This document shows positions 37,696 through 46,699 of a stretch of 64,000 nt of DNA, in pieces. Positions within the stretch are counted from its first letter, which is position 1. Each line of letters opens with the position of its first letter. Source of the DNA: Arcanobacterium phocae (lineage in GTDB: Bacteria > Actinomycetota > Actinomycetes > Actinomycetales > Actinomycetaceae). Made by a program: the position numbers and the translations under genes. The DNA lies in assembly GCF_018913465.1 (NCBI RefSeq), contig NZ_JABAPM010000003.1, positions 248,001 to 312,000 on the forward strand, given 5' to 3'. The notes below the pieces were generated by a model. That model did no database searches. It was not told where the DNA came from and saw only the letters and a program-made list of their open reading frames with translations.

Positions 37696-37712
37696 TACGC
37701 ACAGTGCGGTAA

Positions 37713-40700
37713 TCAGTTCAACAGCTTCCGGATCCGTTGCACGGAAACCTTGCCGCTCGTACCGAGCTGCTGAGCAAACAGCGAAACGCGCAGTTCCTCA
37801 ATCATCCAGCGGGCTTTCACCAAGGCTGCGGCTCGTTGCGGATCATAGCTCCCCATCGCCTGCCGTTCTTTGTCAACCTCATCGCTAATCTCGCCGACCT
37901 GCCACGCCAACGAATCATCAGCCGGATTCGTTGGCGCTTTCTCTACCCGAATCCGTGCAGCATTGAGGTAGCGCGGCAAATGTGCGAGATATTCGCCTGG
38001 GGTGGTTCGAATGAACCCATCGGAAACGAGCCGTGTCACATAGTCGCGAACATCAGTCACGGTATTGATCAGTGCCAGCGAGGACGTTGTGCGCAAGACG
38101 CTATCGACCTCCCCATAGGCTTCCAAAATTCGTACCACGATCTGCGCAATCCGATAGATTTCATCTTCAAACCGGTCACGTAGCCAGGTGCGCAGCGCCT
38201 CATAGTCGCCGCGGTTCCGCAGCGTCCCCAACGGTTTCTTATTCTCCCGAGCCCACTGATCGGCGAGGTTGCGAATAGCGGCAACATGTAGATCAGTGAT
38301 GAGCGCACTCGTGGAAGGGTATGGCGAAGCAGCCATTGCCAAGGATTCACGCCCAGTCCACCGGCTAGTGACGCGGGCTTCGGGCAGGGCAAGCTCGATG
38401 GCAAGGAGTCGGATAACCCCGTTGCGGTGGTCGCGCACTTGTTCTGCCGGTTCTGCTAATACCCGCAGTTCTACCGTGAACCCAGCTTTCCCAGGTGTTT
38501 CGATCAGTGCCGGATAACCACGAATCGTCAGCCCATGAGCACCGGTCGTTTCGATGCTGGCGGGAATGTCGTCTCCGTCGAGCTCGGGCCACGTAGTGAG
38601 GTCGTGGCGGGTAAGTGCCTCAGTCATTCCGGGCTCGGTTGGGTCTGCTTCGAGGGCTTGCGAGACGGCTTTTTTGACAACGTGTTCGACGGCGGTGCGC
38701 GTCTGCGGAGCAAGAGAACGCTGCAGGTAGTGGATAGATGTGCCTTCGTCTAGCACGGCACCGCGTTCGGAGCGGACCCGGAAGTTGATCGTCAAGTGCG
38801 CTGGCAAAACTACATCCGCCCAGGAGTCGGCGTCAATATCGATCCCGCGCAGGTCCCGTGCAGCTGCCGTGAATGCGTCTTGGAAGCTGATAGCGTCAGG
38901 TTGACCGTGTGCCACACTGTCCCAATCTGGGAGTTTGGCGCGAATCTGCCGGGCAGCATCGGGCGCCGGCACAAGGTTGCGGCGAATCCGTTTGGGAAGC
39001 GCACGAATGGTTGCAATGACGAGTTCGTCGAGCATGCCGGGAACGAGCCAGTCGAAGCCGTCATCGCTGAGTTGCGGAAGCAGAGTTACCGGCACGTCAA
39101 TAGTGAGTCCGTCTGCGTGTGAGCCGGGCACAAAGGTGTAGTCGATCGGTAAGGTGATATCGCCTTGGATCCATTCGGTTGGGAAGTCGTCATCCGATGC
39201 GGTTGTTTCGCCAAGTAAAAATTCTTGGGTGAACGTTAGCAGATCGGGATGGTTGTGGCGGTCCTTTTTCCACCAGGTATCAAAGTGCCGGGCGGAGACG
39301 ATGTTGTCCGGGATACGTTCGTCGAAAAACACGTACTGGGCGTCCTCGTCTGCTACCAGCCCGTGGCTACGCAACCGTTCTTCGACCTCGTGCGCCTGTG
39401 CCAACGCATCGTGGTTGTCTTTTACGAACCGGTGATGGGTTCGCCATTGGCCTTCTACCAGTGCGTGGCGAATGAACATCTCGCGAGCAAGTTCGCGTGC
39501 CGACGGCGTACCAACAGAAGACAGCAATACTTGCCGGTCAGCTGTGATGGTTAGTCCATATAGCAGGACTTTTTCGTGGACTTTGGCGGCGCCGTCCCGG
39601 GTGGACCAGAATGGATCTGAATAGGTGCGTTTGATGAGATGTGCCCCGACGCGCTCGATCCAGGCCGGATCGATTTTGGCAATGGTTCGGGCAAAAAGCC
39701 GGGATGTTTCCACCAGCTCGGCGGCCATCACCCAATCTGGGGTGCGCTTGGCAAGCCCAGATCCCGGCCAAGCTACAAAGTGGGTGCCGCGCGCACCTAG
39801 ATAGTCCCGCTTGCGCTGGTCAAACGTTCCGATGTTGGACAGCAGCCCAACAAGGAGCGACCGGTGAATCGCGTCGGCAGCCGGGGCATCGGCCGAAGCT
39901 CCCACCGCTTTGACCGCATGCGTAACATCGCGGTTGTGGCTGACGTCGTTGTGGGTGTCGCGCGCCTGGCGGATCTGCGCCGCGGACGGCAATGCAATAT
40001 TTTTCAACGTAATGCCGAGTGGTTTAGCAAGTTCACGCAGTTGGGCGACGACGTCTTGCCACTCGCGGAACCGCAACCAGTTCAGGTGCTCGGCCCGGCA
40101 TAACCGCCGAAATGCCGAACCAGACAGGTCGCGTTGCTGGGTGCGCAAATACCGCCACAGGTTCAGGTAAGCCAAAAAGTCCGAAGTTGGCTCGGTGAAG
40201 CGGGCGTGGAGCTGATCGGCTTGGGCCTTATATTCGGCTGGGCGCTCGCGGACATCTTGGACTGACATTGCGGCAACTAGCACCAGAACTTCGGTGGCAG
40301 CGCCGTTGTCTACCGCGGCAAGCAGCATACGTCCCAAACGTGGGTCGATTGGCAACCGGGCAAGTTTGTGCCCGATTTTGGTGAGAATCGGGGTGCGGGT
40401 ATCGGGCTCGAGGGCGCCGATTTCTTCCAACAGTTGGATACCTGCCCGAACGGCTTTCAAGTCCGGCGGATCGATGAATGGGAAATCAGCAACTGTGCCT
40501 AGGCCAAGGGACGCCATCTGAAGAATAACCGCAGCGAGCGAGGTGCGTTGAATTTCCGGTTCGGTAAATTCTGGCCGGGAGGCGAAGTCCTCTTCAGAGT
40601 AGAGCCGGATAGCGATACCGTCCGCCACACGCCCCGAGCGTCCCGAACGCTGATTCGCAGAAGCCTGCGAAATCGGCTCGATCGGTAGGCGTTGCACCTT

Positions 40701-41828
40701 GGTTCGTGGCGAATACCGCGAAATACGTGCAGTTCCCGGATCAATCACATAACGGATTCCCGGCACGGTCAGGGACGTTTCAGCAATATTAGTGGCAAGA
40801 ACTATTCGCCGATTTGAATGTGCTTGGAAGATGCGTTGCTGTTCGGCGGAGGACAACCGGGCAAATAGTGGCAGGATTTCGACGGCGCCCGGCACGTTAC
40901 TGTGTTCGCCAGCGGCCAGGAATTTCGGGCCGAGATCGTCCCGGAAAGCCTTGAGGGTTTCGCGGATTTCGCCTTCGCCAGATAAAAAGACGAGGATGTC
41001 TCCGGGGCCTTCGTTCATCAGCTCGTGTGCAGCGTCTACGATTCCAGTAATCGGGTCATCAGCGGACGGGGCTTCGTCGTCGTCAGTATCTATCCCGAGC
41101 GGACGGTACCGAATGTCGACCGGGAACGTGCGCCCAGAAACCTCAATCATCGGTGCGACGACGCCGGGCCCGCCGCCGTGCATATACCGCCCGAAATGTT
41201 CGGCGAAGCGTTGCGAATCGATGGTGGCAGAGGTGATGATGAGTTTGAGGTCGGGGCGTTGGGGTAGGAGCTGGGCGAGGTAGCCGAGCAGGAAGTCGAT
41301 GTTAAGAGAGCGTTCGTGGGCTTCGTCGATAATGATGGTGTCGTAGCGCCGAAGCATCGGATCGGACTGGATCTCGGCCAGCAAAATACCGTCGGTCATG
41401 AGTTTGACCAGCGTGTTGGGGGAGACGTGTTCGGTGAATCGCACATGGAAGCCGATCGCGCCGCCCATTTCGACCCCAAGTTCGTCGCTAATACGGGTAG
41501 CGACGGCGCGTGCCGCAAGCCGGCGGGGCTGCGTGTGGCCGATCATCCCCGTGATTCCACGCCCGAGCTCCAGGCACATTTTAGGAAGCTGAGTGGTTTT
41601 CCCGGAGCCGGTTTCGCCCGCGATAATCACTACCTGGTTAGCGGCGATGGCTGCCATAATATCGGCGCGCCGAGCAGAGACGGGTAGTTGCTCCGGGTAG
41701 GTGATGTCTGGGACGCTGGCTTTGCGGGCGGCGATTTGGTCCGGGGTGAACGGACGTGGCCCGCGCTGGGTGCGAGCCTGGTGGCGGGGACGACGGCGGT
41801 TGGCTGAGTTGCGTTTTTCGGTAGACAT
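37713..41828 (-). CDS. hrpA: ATP-dependent RNA helicase HrpA
   Basis: A 1371-residue DEAH-box helicase. GETGSGKTTQLPKMCLE is motif I, DEAH in TIIIDEAHERSLNIDFLLG motif II, TSATIDSQRF motif III, TNIAETSLTVPGI motif V and QRSGRSGR motif VI. The long C-terminal part is the HrpA-type DUF3418 region. It unwinds RNA, helping to clear stalled ribosomes in E. coli. Length is typical. Confidence 0.96.
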   Translation of the reverse strand: MSTEKRNSANRRRPRHQARTQRGPRPFTPDQIAARKASVPDITYPEQLPVSARRADIMAAIAANQVVIIAGETGSGKTTQLPKMCLELGRGITGMIGHTQPRRLAARAVATRISDELGVEMGGAIGFHVRFTEHVSPNTLVKLMTDGILLAEIQSDPMLRRYDTIIIDEAHERSLNIDFLLGYLAQLLPQRPDLKLIITSATIDSQRFAEHFGRYMHGGGPGVVAPMIEVSGRTFPVDIRYRPLGIDTDDDEAPSADDPITGIVDAAHELMNEGPGDILVFLSGEGEIRETLKAFRDDLGPKFLAAGEHSNVPGAVEILPLFARLSSAEQQRIFQAHSNRRIVLATNIAETSLTVPGIRYVIDPGTARISRYSPRTKVQRLPIEPISQASANQRSGRSGRVADGIAIRLYSEEDFASRPEFTEPEIQRTSLAAVILQMASLGLGTVADFPFIDPPDLKAVRAGIQLLEEIGALEPDTRTPILTKIGHKLARLPIDPRLGRMLLAAVDNGAATEVLVLVAAMSVQDVRERPAEYKAQADQLHARFTEPTSDFLAYLNLWRYLRTQQRDLSGSAFRRLCRAEHLNWLRFREWQDVVAQLRELAKPLGITLKNIALPSAAQIRQARDTHNDVSHNRDVTHAVKAVGASADAPAADAIHRSLLVGLLSNIGTFDQRKRDYLGARGTHFVAWPGSGLAKRTPDWVMAAELVETSRLFARTIAKIDPAWIERVGAHLIKRTYSDPFWSTRDGAAKVHEKVLLYGLTITADRQVLLSSVGTPSARELAREMFIRHALVEGQWRTHHRFVKDNHDALAQAHEVEERLRSHGLVADEDAQYVFFDERIPDNIVSARHFDTWWKKDRHNHPDLLTFTQEFLLGETTASDDDFPTEWIQGDITLPIDYTFVPGSHADGLTIDVPVTLLPQLSDDGFDWLVPGMLDELVIATIRALPKRIRRNLVPAPDAARQIRAKLPDWDSVAHGQPDAISFQDAFTAAARDLRGIDIDADSWADVVLPAHLTINFRVRSERGAVLDEGTSIHYLQRSLAPQTRTAVEHVVKKAVSQALEADPTEPGMTEALTRHDLTTWPELDGDDIPASIETTGAHGLTIRGYPALIETPGKAGFTVELRVLAEPAEQVRDHRNGVIRLLAIELALPEARVTSRWTGRESLAMAASPYPSTSALITDLHVAAIRNLADQWARENKKPLGTLRNRGDYEALRTWLRDRFEDEIYRIAQIVVRILEAYGEVDSVLRTTSSLALINTVTDVRDYVTRLVSDGFIRTTPGEYLAHLPRYLNAARIRVEKAPTNPADDSLAWQVGEISDEVDKERQAMGSYDPQRAAALVKARWMIEELRVSLFAQQLGTSGKVSVQRIRKLLN

Positions 41829-41987
41829 CGTCTTCTATTTTCGCACGTTCCCGGCAACTTGTCAGTGACGCAGGAACTGGCGGTGTGGGCAAGGAGACGT
41901 GCCTCATGGCAGTTCCCCGGTGGGTGATGGAATGATGGCAGCAATGGTTGGTCTAGACTTGTTTTTGCTTGTGTTTTTGGAGGGTTT

Positions 41988-43013
41988 ATGAAATTTGTGT
42001 GGGCACTAGTTTCGCTAGTTATTGCTGGAATTGCGTTGGTGTTGTTCCGCCCGGACCTAGTCCCTTACCTGAGTGACTATGCTTTGACTTTGCCATTCGC
42101 CCAGATCCTATCGATGCGTTTCTGGATCGGTGCCGTACTCCTTTTCGGTGCCGTGATGCTAGCTGTTTTCGCGCTGATACGCTACAAGCTTTTGAACATG
42201 GGTCGGATCGCGGGTAGTTTGGCCGGGGTGTTACTGGTTGCGAGCATTTTGCAGTTTGGGCTGTTGCTAGAACGCGGGGTAGCTAACCCGGCACAGCTTG
42301 GGCCGGATCGCGGTGTAACGATGTCGTCGGCAGGCAACGGCGATATCACCGTGCTGACCTACAACACTCTTGGTGGAAAGACCACGGCAGAGCGGATCTC
42401 CCAGCTCGTTGAAACCAATGGCGTTGATGTGGTTGTGCTACCCGAGACGGGACATAAGCGGGGTCGCGAAGTTGTGGAGCTGTTAGCCGCCCAAGGACTG
42501 AATTTTCAACAGTTTGATACACATACCTCCCAATATGATCCGGAATTTCGCTCAACGATTCTTCTTGTTTCAGCCGCGCTTGGTGAGTATGAACAAAGTG
42601 ATGACGCCCCGGCTGATTCGGCTGCGGTAGCAGCCCGGCCGGTGTCTGGCGAAGGTCCAGAATTTTTCGGTGTCCATCCAATTGCGCCAGTGCCTGCGTT
42701 GATGGACCAATGGTATTCGCAAACTCGTGCAGTGTATGCACTATGCGAGAAAACAAACTTTATTATGGCGGGCGATTTTAATTCCACGATCGATCATCAA
42801 ATGGCGCATGGTTTTTCCTGTGGAGATGGTGCGCGTGACGCCGGTTCAGGTGCGGTTGGTACCTGGCCGGCTACCATGCCGGCGTCACTAGCGGCACCGA
42901 TCGACCGGGTGCTTCACGATGGTCACAGCTATCGGGGAACCGATGCAGCAATCGTGAAAGTCGGCGAATCAGATCACCGAGGACTCTTGGTTCGACTCAC
43001 TCCAACCAAGTAG
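41988..43013 (+). CDS. Endonuclease/exonuclease/phosphatase family membrane protein
   Basis: A 341-residue protein with three N-terminal membrane helices (about 1-20, 40-62, 68-92) and an outward-facing EEP domain. LTYNTLGGKTTAERISQLVE, VVVLPETG (catalytic Glu), IMAGDFNSTIDH (Asp and Asn) and VGESDHRGLLV (Asp-His) mark the metal-dependent active site. GGAGGGTTT lies before the ATG. Membrane-anchored EEP proteins are frequent in actinobacteria with unknown substrates. Confidence 0.9.
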   Translation: MKFVWALVSLVIAGIALVLFRPDLVPYLSDYALTLPFAQILSMRFWIGAVLLFGAVMLAVFALIRYKLLNMGRIAGSLAGVLLVASILQFGLLLERGVANPAQLGPDRGVTMSSAGNGDITVLTYNTLGGKTTAERISQLVETNGVDVVVLPETGHKRGREVVELLAAQGLNFQQFDTHTSQYDPEFRSTILLVSAALGEYEQSDDAPADSAAVAARPVSGEGPEFFGVHPIAPVPALMDQWYSQTRAVYALCEKTNFIMAGDFNSTIDHQMAHGFSCGDGARDAGSGAVGTWPATMPASLAAPIDRVLHDGHSYRGTDAAIVKVGESDHRGLLVRLTPTK

Positions 43014-43080
43014 ACTAGCTAGAACAACGTATTACAGATATGTAGTGGCGTCGAGTACGCCACGGGAAAGAAGGATGATC

Positions 43081-43266
43081 ATGCGGTTAATGCGAACACT
43101 GATTATCGCCGGTGGCGCCTACGTCTTGGGCACTAAGGCAGGACATGAGCGCTATGAACAGATTGTCGATGTGGCGTCGAAGCTGTGGAATGCTTCCCCG
43201 CTTGCTGACTTCACTGCGCCACATCGTGACACGGTTGACGAGATCATCGTTGAGGACGAGATGTGA
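43081..43266 (+). CDS. Small membrane-associated protein with rewritten 3' end
   Basis: A 61-residue protein beginning MRLMRTLIIAGGAYVLGTKA, like the short YtxH-type proteins of actinobacteria. Start at 43081 has AGAAGG six bases upstream. Its last codons have been changed: here it ends EDEM, while the duplicated copy of its tail at 46975-47063 continues in the same frame to EDDPR and a stop. The native end therefore seems to have been displaced by an island that begins directly after 43259. Confidence 0.78.
   Translation: MRLMRTLIIAGGAYVLGTKAGHERYEQIVDVASKLWNASPLADFTAPHRDTVDEIIVEDEM
43181..43259 (+). repeat. Direct repeat A (tail of small gene), left copy
   Basis: These 79 bases are identical to 46975-47053. 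They cover the 3' end of the gene at 43081. Identity starts at AGCTGTGG and ends at GAGGACGA on both sides. Confidence 0.95.
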
Positions 43267-43817
43267 ATTTCGTACCCGCAACGGGGGCTGTAAGGTGCTG
43301 TAACTTGCCAGTTGAACTAGCAAGTTACCGGATGCGTCATGCTGGTGGGGAAAGTGAAAATATTGATTGGTCGCCACTAAATGATGAGCTTCCGGATGAC
43401 TGCTGGGTGATGCTTGACATTTTAGAGTTGGGTTCATTCCTTGAGAATTTTGCCGGAGTGGGTATCCATATCTCTGATGAAGAAATTGATGAGCTGATAA
43501 GTGCGGTGGAGGACCAATTTGAAAGAGCAGCGTTCGGGAAACTGAGTTATGGGCGCCGTGCTGATGTAACGGAAACTCAATCGCAACCGGGGCTCATTGA
43601 AATTCGATTGCGTGAGCCGTATGAACTTGGAGATGGTAAATATCGGATTCGTATCTATGTGGTTGAACCAGAGCAGCCGCCTTTTAATGGAATTGTGACT
43701 TTGCTGATGCATGTTAAACAAGATGGTAACGGCAGGCTTAATAGTATGCAGAACGACTTTATGGCAACAGCAATGGATAGATGTGACTCATGGGCTGAGA
43801 ACTTTCCTATTGTCTAG
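43263..43817 (+). CDS. Putative HigB/RelE-like toxin of a TAC module
   Basis: A 184-residue protein. Residues about 107-181 match the RelE/HigB toxin pattern: LIEIRLREPYELGDGKYRIR, then VVEPEQPP, VTLLMHVKQDG and a C-terminal helix (FMATAMDRCDSWAENF). The N-terminal half is an extension (DELPDDCWVMLDILELGSFL) not expected of short HigB toxins. The GTG start at 43263 overlaps the upstream stop and has GAGG within repeat A, so translation start may be a product of the insertion; a shorter start at 43332 lacks a ribosome site. The XRE and SecB-like genes follow, the order of mycobacterial HigB1-HigA1-Rv1957. Toxin assignment is by pattern and context only. Confidence 0.62.
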   Translation: MNFVPATGAVRCCNLPVELASYRMRHAGGESENIDWSPLNDELPDDCWVMLDILELGSFLENFAGVGIHISDEEIDELISAVEDQFERAAFGKLSYGRRADVTETQSQPGLIEIRLREPYELGDGKYRIRIYVVEPEQPPFNGIVTLLMHVKQDGNGRLNSMQNDFMATAMDRCDSWAENFPIV

Positions 43818-43835
43818 TGAGTAGACATAAGATAT

Positions 43836-43868
43836 ATTCACTATATGCATCAGTTGCATATAGTGAAT
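43836..43868. promoter_or_regulatory. Perfect palindromic operator before the XRE gene
   Basis: Perfect 14-base-pair inverted repeat, ATTCACTATATGCA at 43836-43849 and its reverse complement at 43855-43868, with a five-base centre. It lies between toxin and antitoxin genes, two bases before the antitoxin frame. AT-rich palindromes of this kind are typical autoregulatory sites for HigA/XRE antitoxins. Confidence 0.7.
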
Positions 43869-43870
43869 AG

Positions 43871-44245
43871 GTGAGGGATATGTTGGATCGGGAAAGACGC
43901 GAATCCATCCGGAAACGACGGGAACAAAATAAGCGCGATTGGCAACTTATTTCTGACCTGGTGGAAATACGTAAAAAACTAGGGATTGAGCAAGCAGATA
44001 TTGCGCAGAAAATGTCAGTTAGCCAGTCGACTATTTCACGTTTTGAATCAGGGCAGATTAATCCTACGCAACAAACTATTCGCCGATATGCACGTATCGT
44101 TGGGGTGAGTATCGAATATCAACTGGTTTTAGATACTGAAATACGTCACGTTATCCAAGATGTAACCACGTATCAAGAAATGCCGCCTCTGCAATACGGA
44201 AAAAATAAATATACTGTTCATTACACTGATAAGGTTCCGGCATGA
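43871..44245 (+). CDS. XRE-family antitoxin-like regulator with C-terminal extension
   Basis: A 124-residue protein. The helix-turn-helix spans about 27-78 (IRKKLGIEQADIAQKMSVSQ, STISRFESGQINPTQQ). It resembles HigA antitoxins. A tail of about 45 residues follows, ending PPLQYGKNKYTVHYTDKVPA, aromatic and poorly structured. In known TAC systems such a tail is the chaperone-addiction region that makes the antitoxin depend on SecB. The start could be GTG 43871, ATG 43880 or TTG 43883; GAGGG at 43873 fits TTG best. Overlaps the next gene by four bases. Confidence 0.85.
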   Translation: MRDMLDRERRESIRKRREQNKRDWQLISDLVEIRKKLGIEQADIAQKMSVSQSTISRFESGQINPTQQTIRRYARIVGVSIEYQLVLDTEIRHVIQDVTTYQEMPPLQYGKNKYTVHYTDKVPA

Positions 44246-44661
44246 TGCTTGACAAAATAGCCTTAGAGCATGTCAAAGTAGTGAAATCTGGAGTGGAAAA
44301 TCTCATTCGTTCAGAAAACGTCCAGATTGACCAAGCGGACAAGTTGAACGTGGAAACCAATATCAGTTTCTACGCTCCGCAAGTTATTAATAGCAGGCTA
44401 CTGGTTGATGTTGAGTTTTTGATTAAAACTCAAATCGCCAACGTAAATATACATGTGCGTGGAATTTATCATTCCGAGGATGATCTTAGTGTGTTGCCGA
44501 AGGACTATAACTGGGAGAGTTTTCTTTCGGGGCAAGTAGTTTCTGATGTTTTGCCGTATGTGCGGGTATACGTTTCTCAGTTATGTGGAATGATAGATAT
44601 TCCAGCGATTCCACTTATGTTAAAAGATCGTGAATCCATGCCGGCGGGCGAGGGCGTCTAG
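44242..44661 (+). CDS. SecB-like chaperone of a TAC module
   Basis: A 139-residue SecB-fold protein. Strand-rich segments (NVETNISFYAP, LLVDVEFLIKTQ, ANVNIHVRGIY) are followed by LPYVRVYVSQLCGMIDIPAI, which corresponds to the SecB helix PYxRxxVSxLTxxxGxPP. Actinobacteria normally lack an export SecB, so this protein next to an XRE antitoxin is best read as a TAC chaperone. It starts with ATG ATG overlapping the antitoxin stop, with AAGG upstream. The last ten residues (ESMPAGEGV region) and the stop lie in repeat B', antisense to a copied APP1-gene tail, so the natural C-terminus may be altered. Confidence 0.78.
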   Translation: MMLDKIALEHVKVVKSGVENLIRSENVQIDQADKLNVETNISFYAPQVINSRLLVDVEFLIKTQIANVNIHVRGIYHSEDDLSVLPKDYNWESFLSGQVVSDVLPYVRVYVSQLCGMIDIPAIPLMLKDRESMPAGEGV

Positions 44662-44697
44662 CTCGAATCCATCTTTGCCACGGATAACTGGAACGCC
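44632..44697 (+). repeat. Direct repeat B', displaced copy of the APP1-gene 3' end
   Basis: These 66 bases are identical to 47069-47134, the 3' end of the APP1 gene (read here on the plus strand). Beyond 44697 the similarity continues with several mismatches and a one-base gap to about 44724, then stops. Confidence 0.95.
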
Positions 44698-44724
44698 GTC
44701 GCCTTCGGCCTTTTATTGTCGCAG

Positions 44725-44965
44725 TATGGTTAAGCTAGTGAGCGGATCAATATTTCGTATTCCAATAATATGCAGATAGTTGTGCTGTTTTCTACCATAA
44801 TAAACACCTTATCTTATTATTTTTTGCCATTTTTTCTATTTGTGTAAATATACGCGCATGCGGAAAGTATTCAGTGCTTGGAAATCGTTACTGATATGCC
44901 CAAATAAACGGATGATAGCTATACTGTTCCTTGTATAGTCGTTCCTATTTGCTGGGAGAAGTTCA
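44725..44965. other. AT-rich gap before the AIPR gene
   Basis: About 240 bases, very rich in A and T, between repeat B' and the AIPR gene. It must hold the AIPR promoter. TATACT at 44919-44924 is a possible -10. No gene was seen. Confidence 0.5.
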
Positions 44966-46699
44966 ATGGCAGAGTTGCATTTACAAAAAATTAAAAGGAA
45001 ACTTCAATCTTCATACTCTGATTTCCAAAAAGAGCTCAGGTCCCGTTTGCCTAATGATAGTGAAGCAAGCATTTGGACAAAAACGCTTGCTGCACATGCG
45101 ATTCATTATTATGGTAATGCTCCAGTAGATGAGTTATCGCGTTTTGTAGTTGATGGAAGACAAGATCGCGGTATAGATGCTGTTTATTATGATGATTTAA
45201 ATCATCAGATAACATTTGTACAATCGAAATGGAGTTCTGAAGGTGTTGGAACGTTAATTTCTGAGACAGATGCTGGTAGTTTTGCTAACGGTATTTCTGA
45301 AGCGATGACCGGTACATTTCCAGATGATAGCAATTCTGCATTGTTGAATTTGAAGGGTATGTTCGAGCGCGTTAACGATGATTATGATATTAAAATTCAA
45401 TTGATAGTTATTTCTACCACTACTTCTGACATACATCCAAATGCGAAGAAGAGGATTGAGGATGGACTCGAACGGGTTTTAGGGAAAGACTATGAGTTAA
45501 AAATTGTCAACCAAATCGAAACATACCAGACGTTTACAAATGAGGAACTTGGGGGTGGATCCTCTTTCGATATTGTTTTGCATGAAATTGGTATATTAGC
45601 TACACCTTATAATGCTGTTTACGGATGGGCTAGTGGGCTAGACATTGCCGATCTTGTAATTAAACAGGGAAAAAACATATACTCTCGAAATATTCGAGGA
45701 GCGCTAGGTAATACTGAAGTTAATAGAGATATTATTCAAACTGTTCAGGATGAGCCTGAAAATTTTTGGTATTTTAATAATGGTTTGACTTTTCTCGCCG
45801 ACGATATTCAGACGCCGCCTCTCCGAGATCCGGCTTTTGCAAGACTGAAAGTTACTAAAGGCTCTATTGTAAACGGTGCGCAAACATCATCATCCCTTGC
45901 TAGTTTGAGGGATTCGGGTAGTTTTGATGCTAATTTAGAGAGAGTGCGTGTCCAGGTAAGGCTTATTAGTGCACGAAATGCCAATGAAGACGAAGAATTT
46001 CCACGACAAGTTACTCGATTTACTAATAGTCAGAATGGGGTTGGTGCAAAAGAATTCGTGTCTTTAGACGATTTCCAGAAACGTCTTCAAAAGGAAGTTG
46101 ATGAGCAATTTGCCAGAAACTATTACATTAGGTCTGGCACTGGATCTGCAGGTCAAAATGAAACTGGCGATTTTGATCTGCAAACTGCCACTATTGCACT
46201 GACCTGCGCGAGAAGGGAAACCAGCAATGTGGTCCGTGCAAAATCTGGAATTGGTGCCCTATGGAAAGACATAAATAAACCACCATATACTGAGATATTC
46301 GATATTAAAACAACGACTGCTCTTGCTTTAGTTAAAGCAGTAGATGCGTTTAATAGGATTGAAGAACATCTGCAAGACCAGATCAAATCTTTAGATGTGA
46401 TTGATGAAGGTGGGCAACGGCCACTAAAATATGGACAAGTTGCACGTCATGGGAATCGCTTGTTCCAACATGCAGTTATGCGAGGATTGAGGATATTTGA
46501 CGAAGCTGTCCCAGTTGTTGGTCTCAATAAACAGTTGGATAAGTTAAATTTAGCTTTGTATTTTTCAGTTTTTGCTAGAGTTATATACGATAATTATCCA
46601 GATACGTATTTGGCTTATCTTTTCAAAAATCAAGAGAAATGCCGGACGGTTATAGAGGCATTTGATCGAGAAATTCGAGAAAGAAAACTTGAAAAATAA
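44966..46699 (+). CDS. AIPR family abortive phage infection protein
   Basis: A 577-residue protein of the AIPR family (abortive infection phage resistance). The N-terminal 110 residues have a PD-(D/E)XK nuclease-like pattern: RGIDAVYYDD with Asp71, then ITFVQSKW with Gln86 and Lys88. The AIPR core has ENFWYFNNGLTFLADDI, GSIVNGAQTSSSL and TRFTNSQNGVGAKEFVSLDD. It is expected to act in phage defence, probably as a nuclease after infection. GGGAGAAG precedes the ATG. The gene is markedly more AT-rich than the surrounding chromosome, a sign of transfer, and stands alone with its own promoter region. Confidence 0.9.
   Translation: MAELHLQKIKRKLQSSYSDFQKELRSRLPNDSEASIWTKTLAAHAIHYYGNAPVDELSRFVVDGRQDRGIDAVYYDDLNHQITFVQSKWSSEGVGTLISETDAGSFANGISEAMTGTFPDDSNSALLNLKGMFERVNDDYDIKIQLIVISTTTSDIHPNAKKRIEDGLERVLGKDYELKIVNQIETYQTFTNEELGGGSSFDIVLHEIGILATPYNAVYGWASGLDIADLVIKQGKNIYSRNIRGALGNTEVNRDIIQTVQDEPENFWYFNNGLTFLADDIQTPPLRDPAFARLKVTKGSIVNGAQTSSSLASLRDSGSFDANLERVRVQVRLISARNANEDEEFPRQVTRFTNSQNGVGAKEFVSLDDFQKRLQKEVDEQFARNYYIRSGTGSAGQNETGDFDLQTATIALTCARRETSNVVRAKSGIGALWKDINKPPYTEIFDIKTTTALALVKAVDAFNRIEEHLQDQIKSLDVIDEGGQRPLKYGQVARHGNRLFQHAVMRGLRIFDEAVPVVGLNKQLDKLNLALYFSVFARVIYDNYPDTYLAYLFKNQEKCRTVIEAFDREIRERKLEK

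Noticed and set aside
40792-41283. Plus-strand frame of 163 codons
   Set aside because: Antisense to the helicase core of hrpA.
44966-46699. Restriction enzyme as identity of the AIPR gene
   Set aside because: The nuclease-like N-terminus alone suggested it, but the AIPR core motifs are clear and there is no methyltransferase gene.
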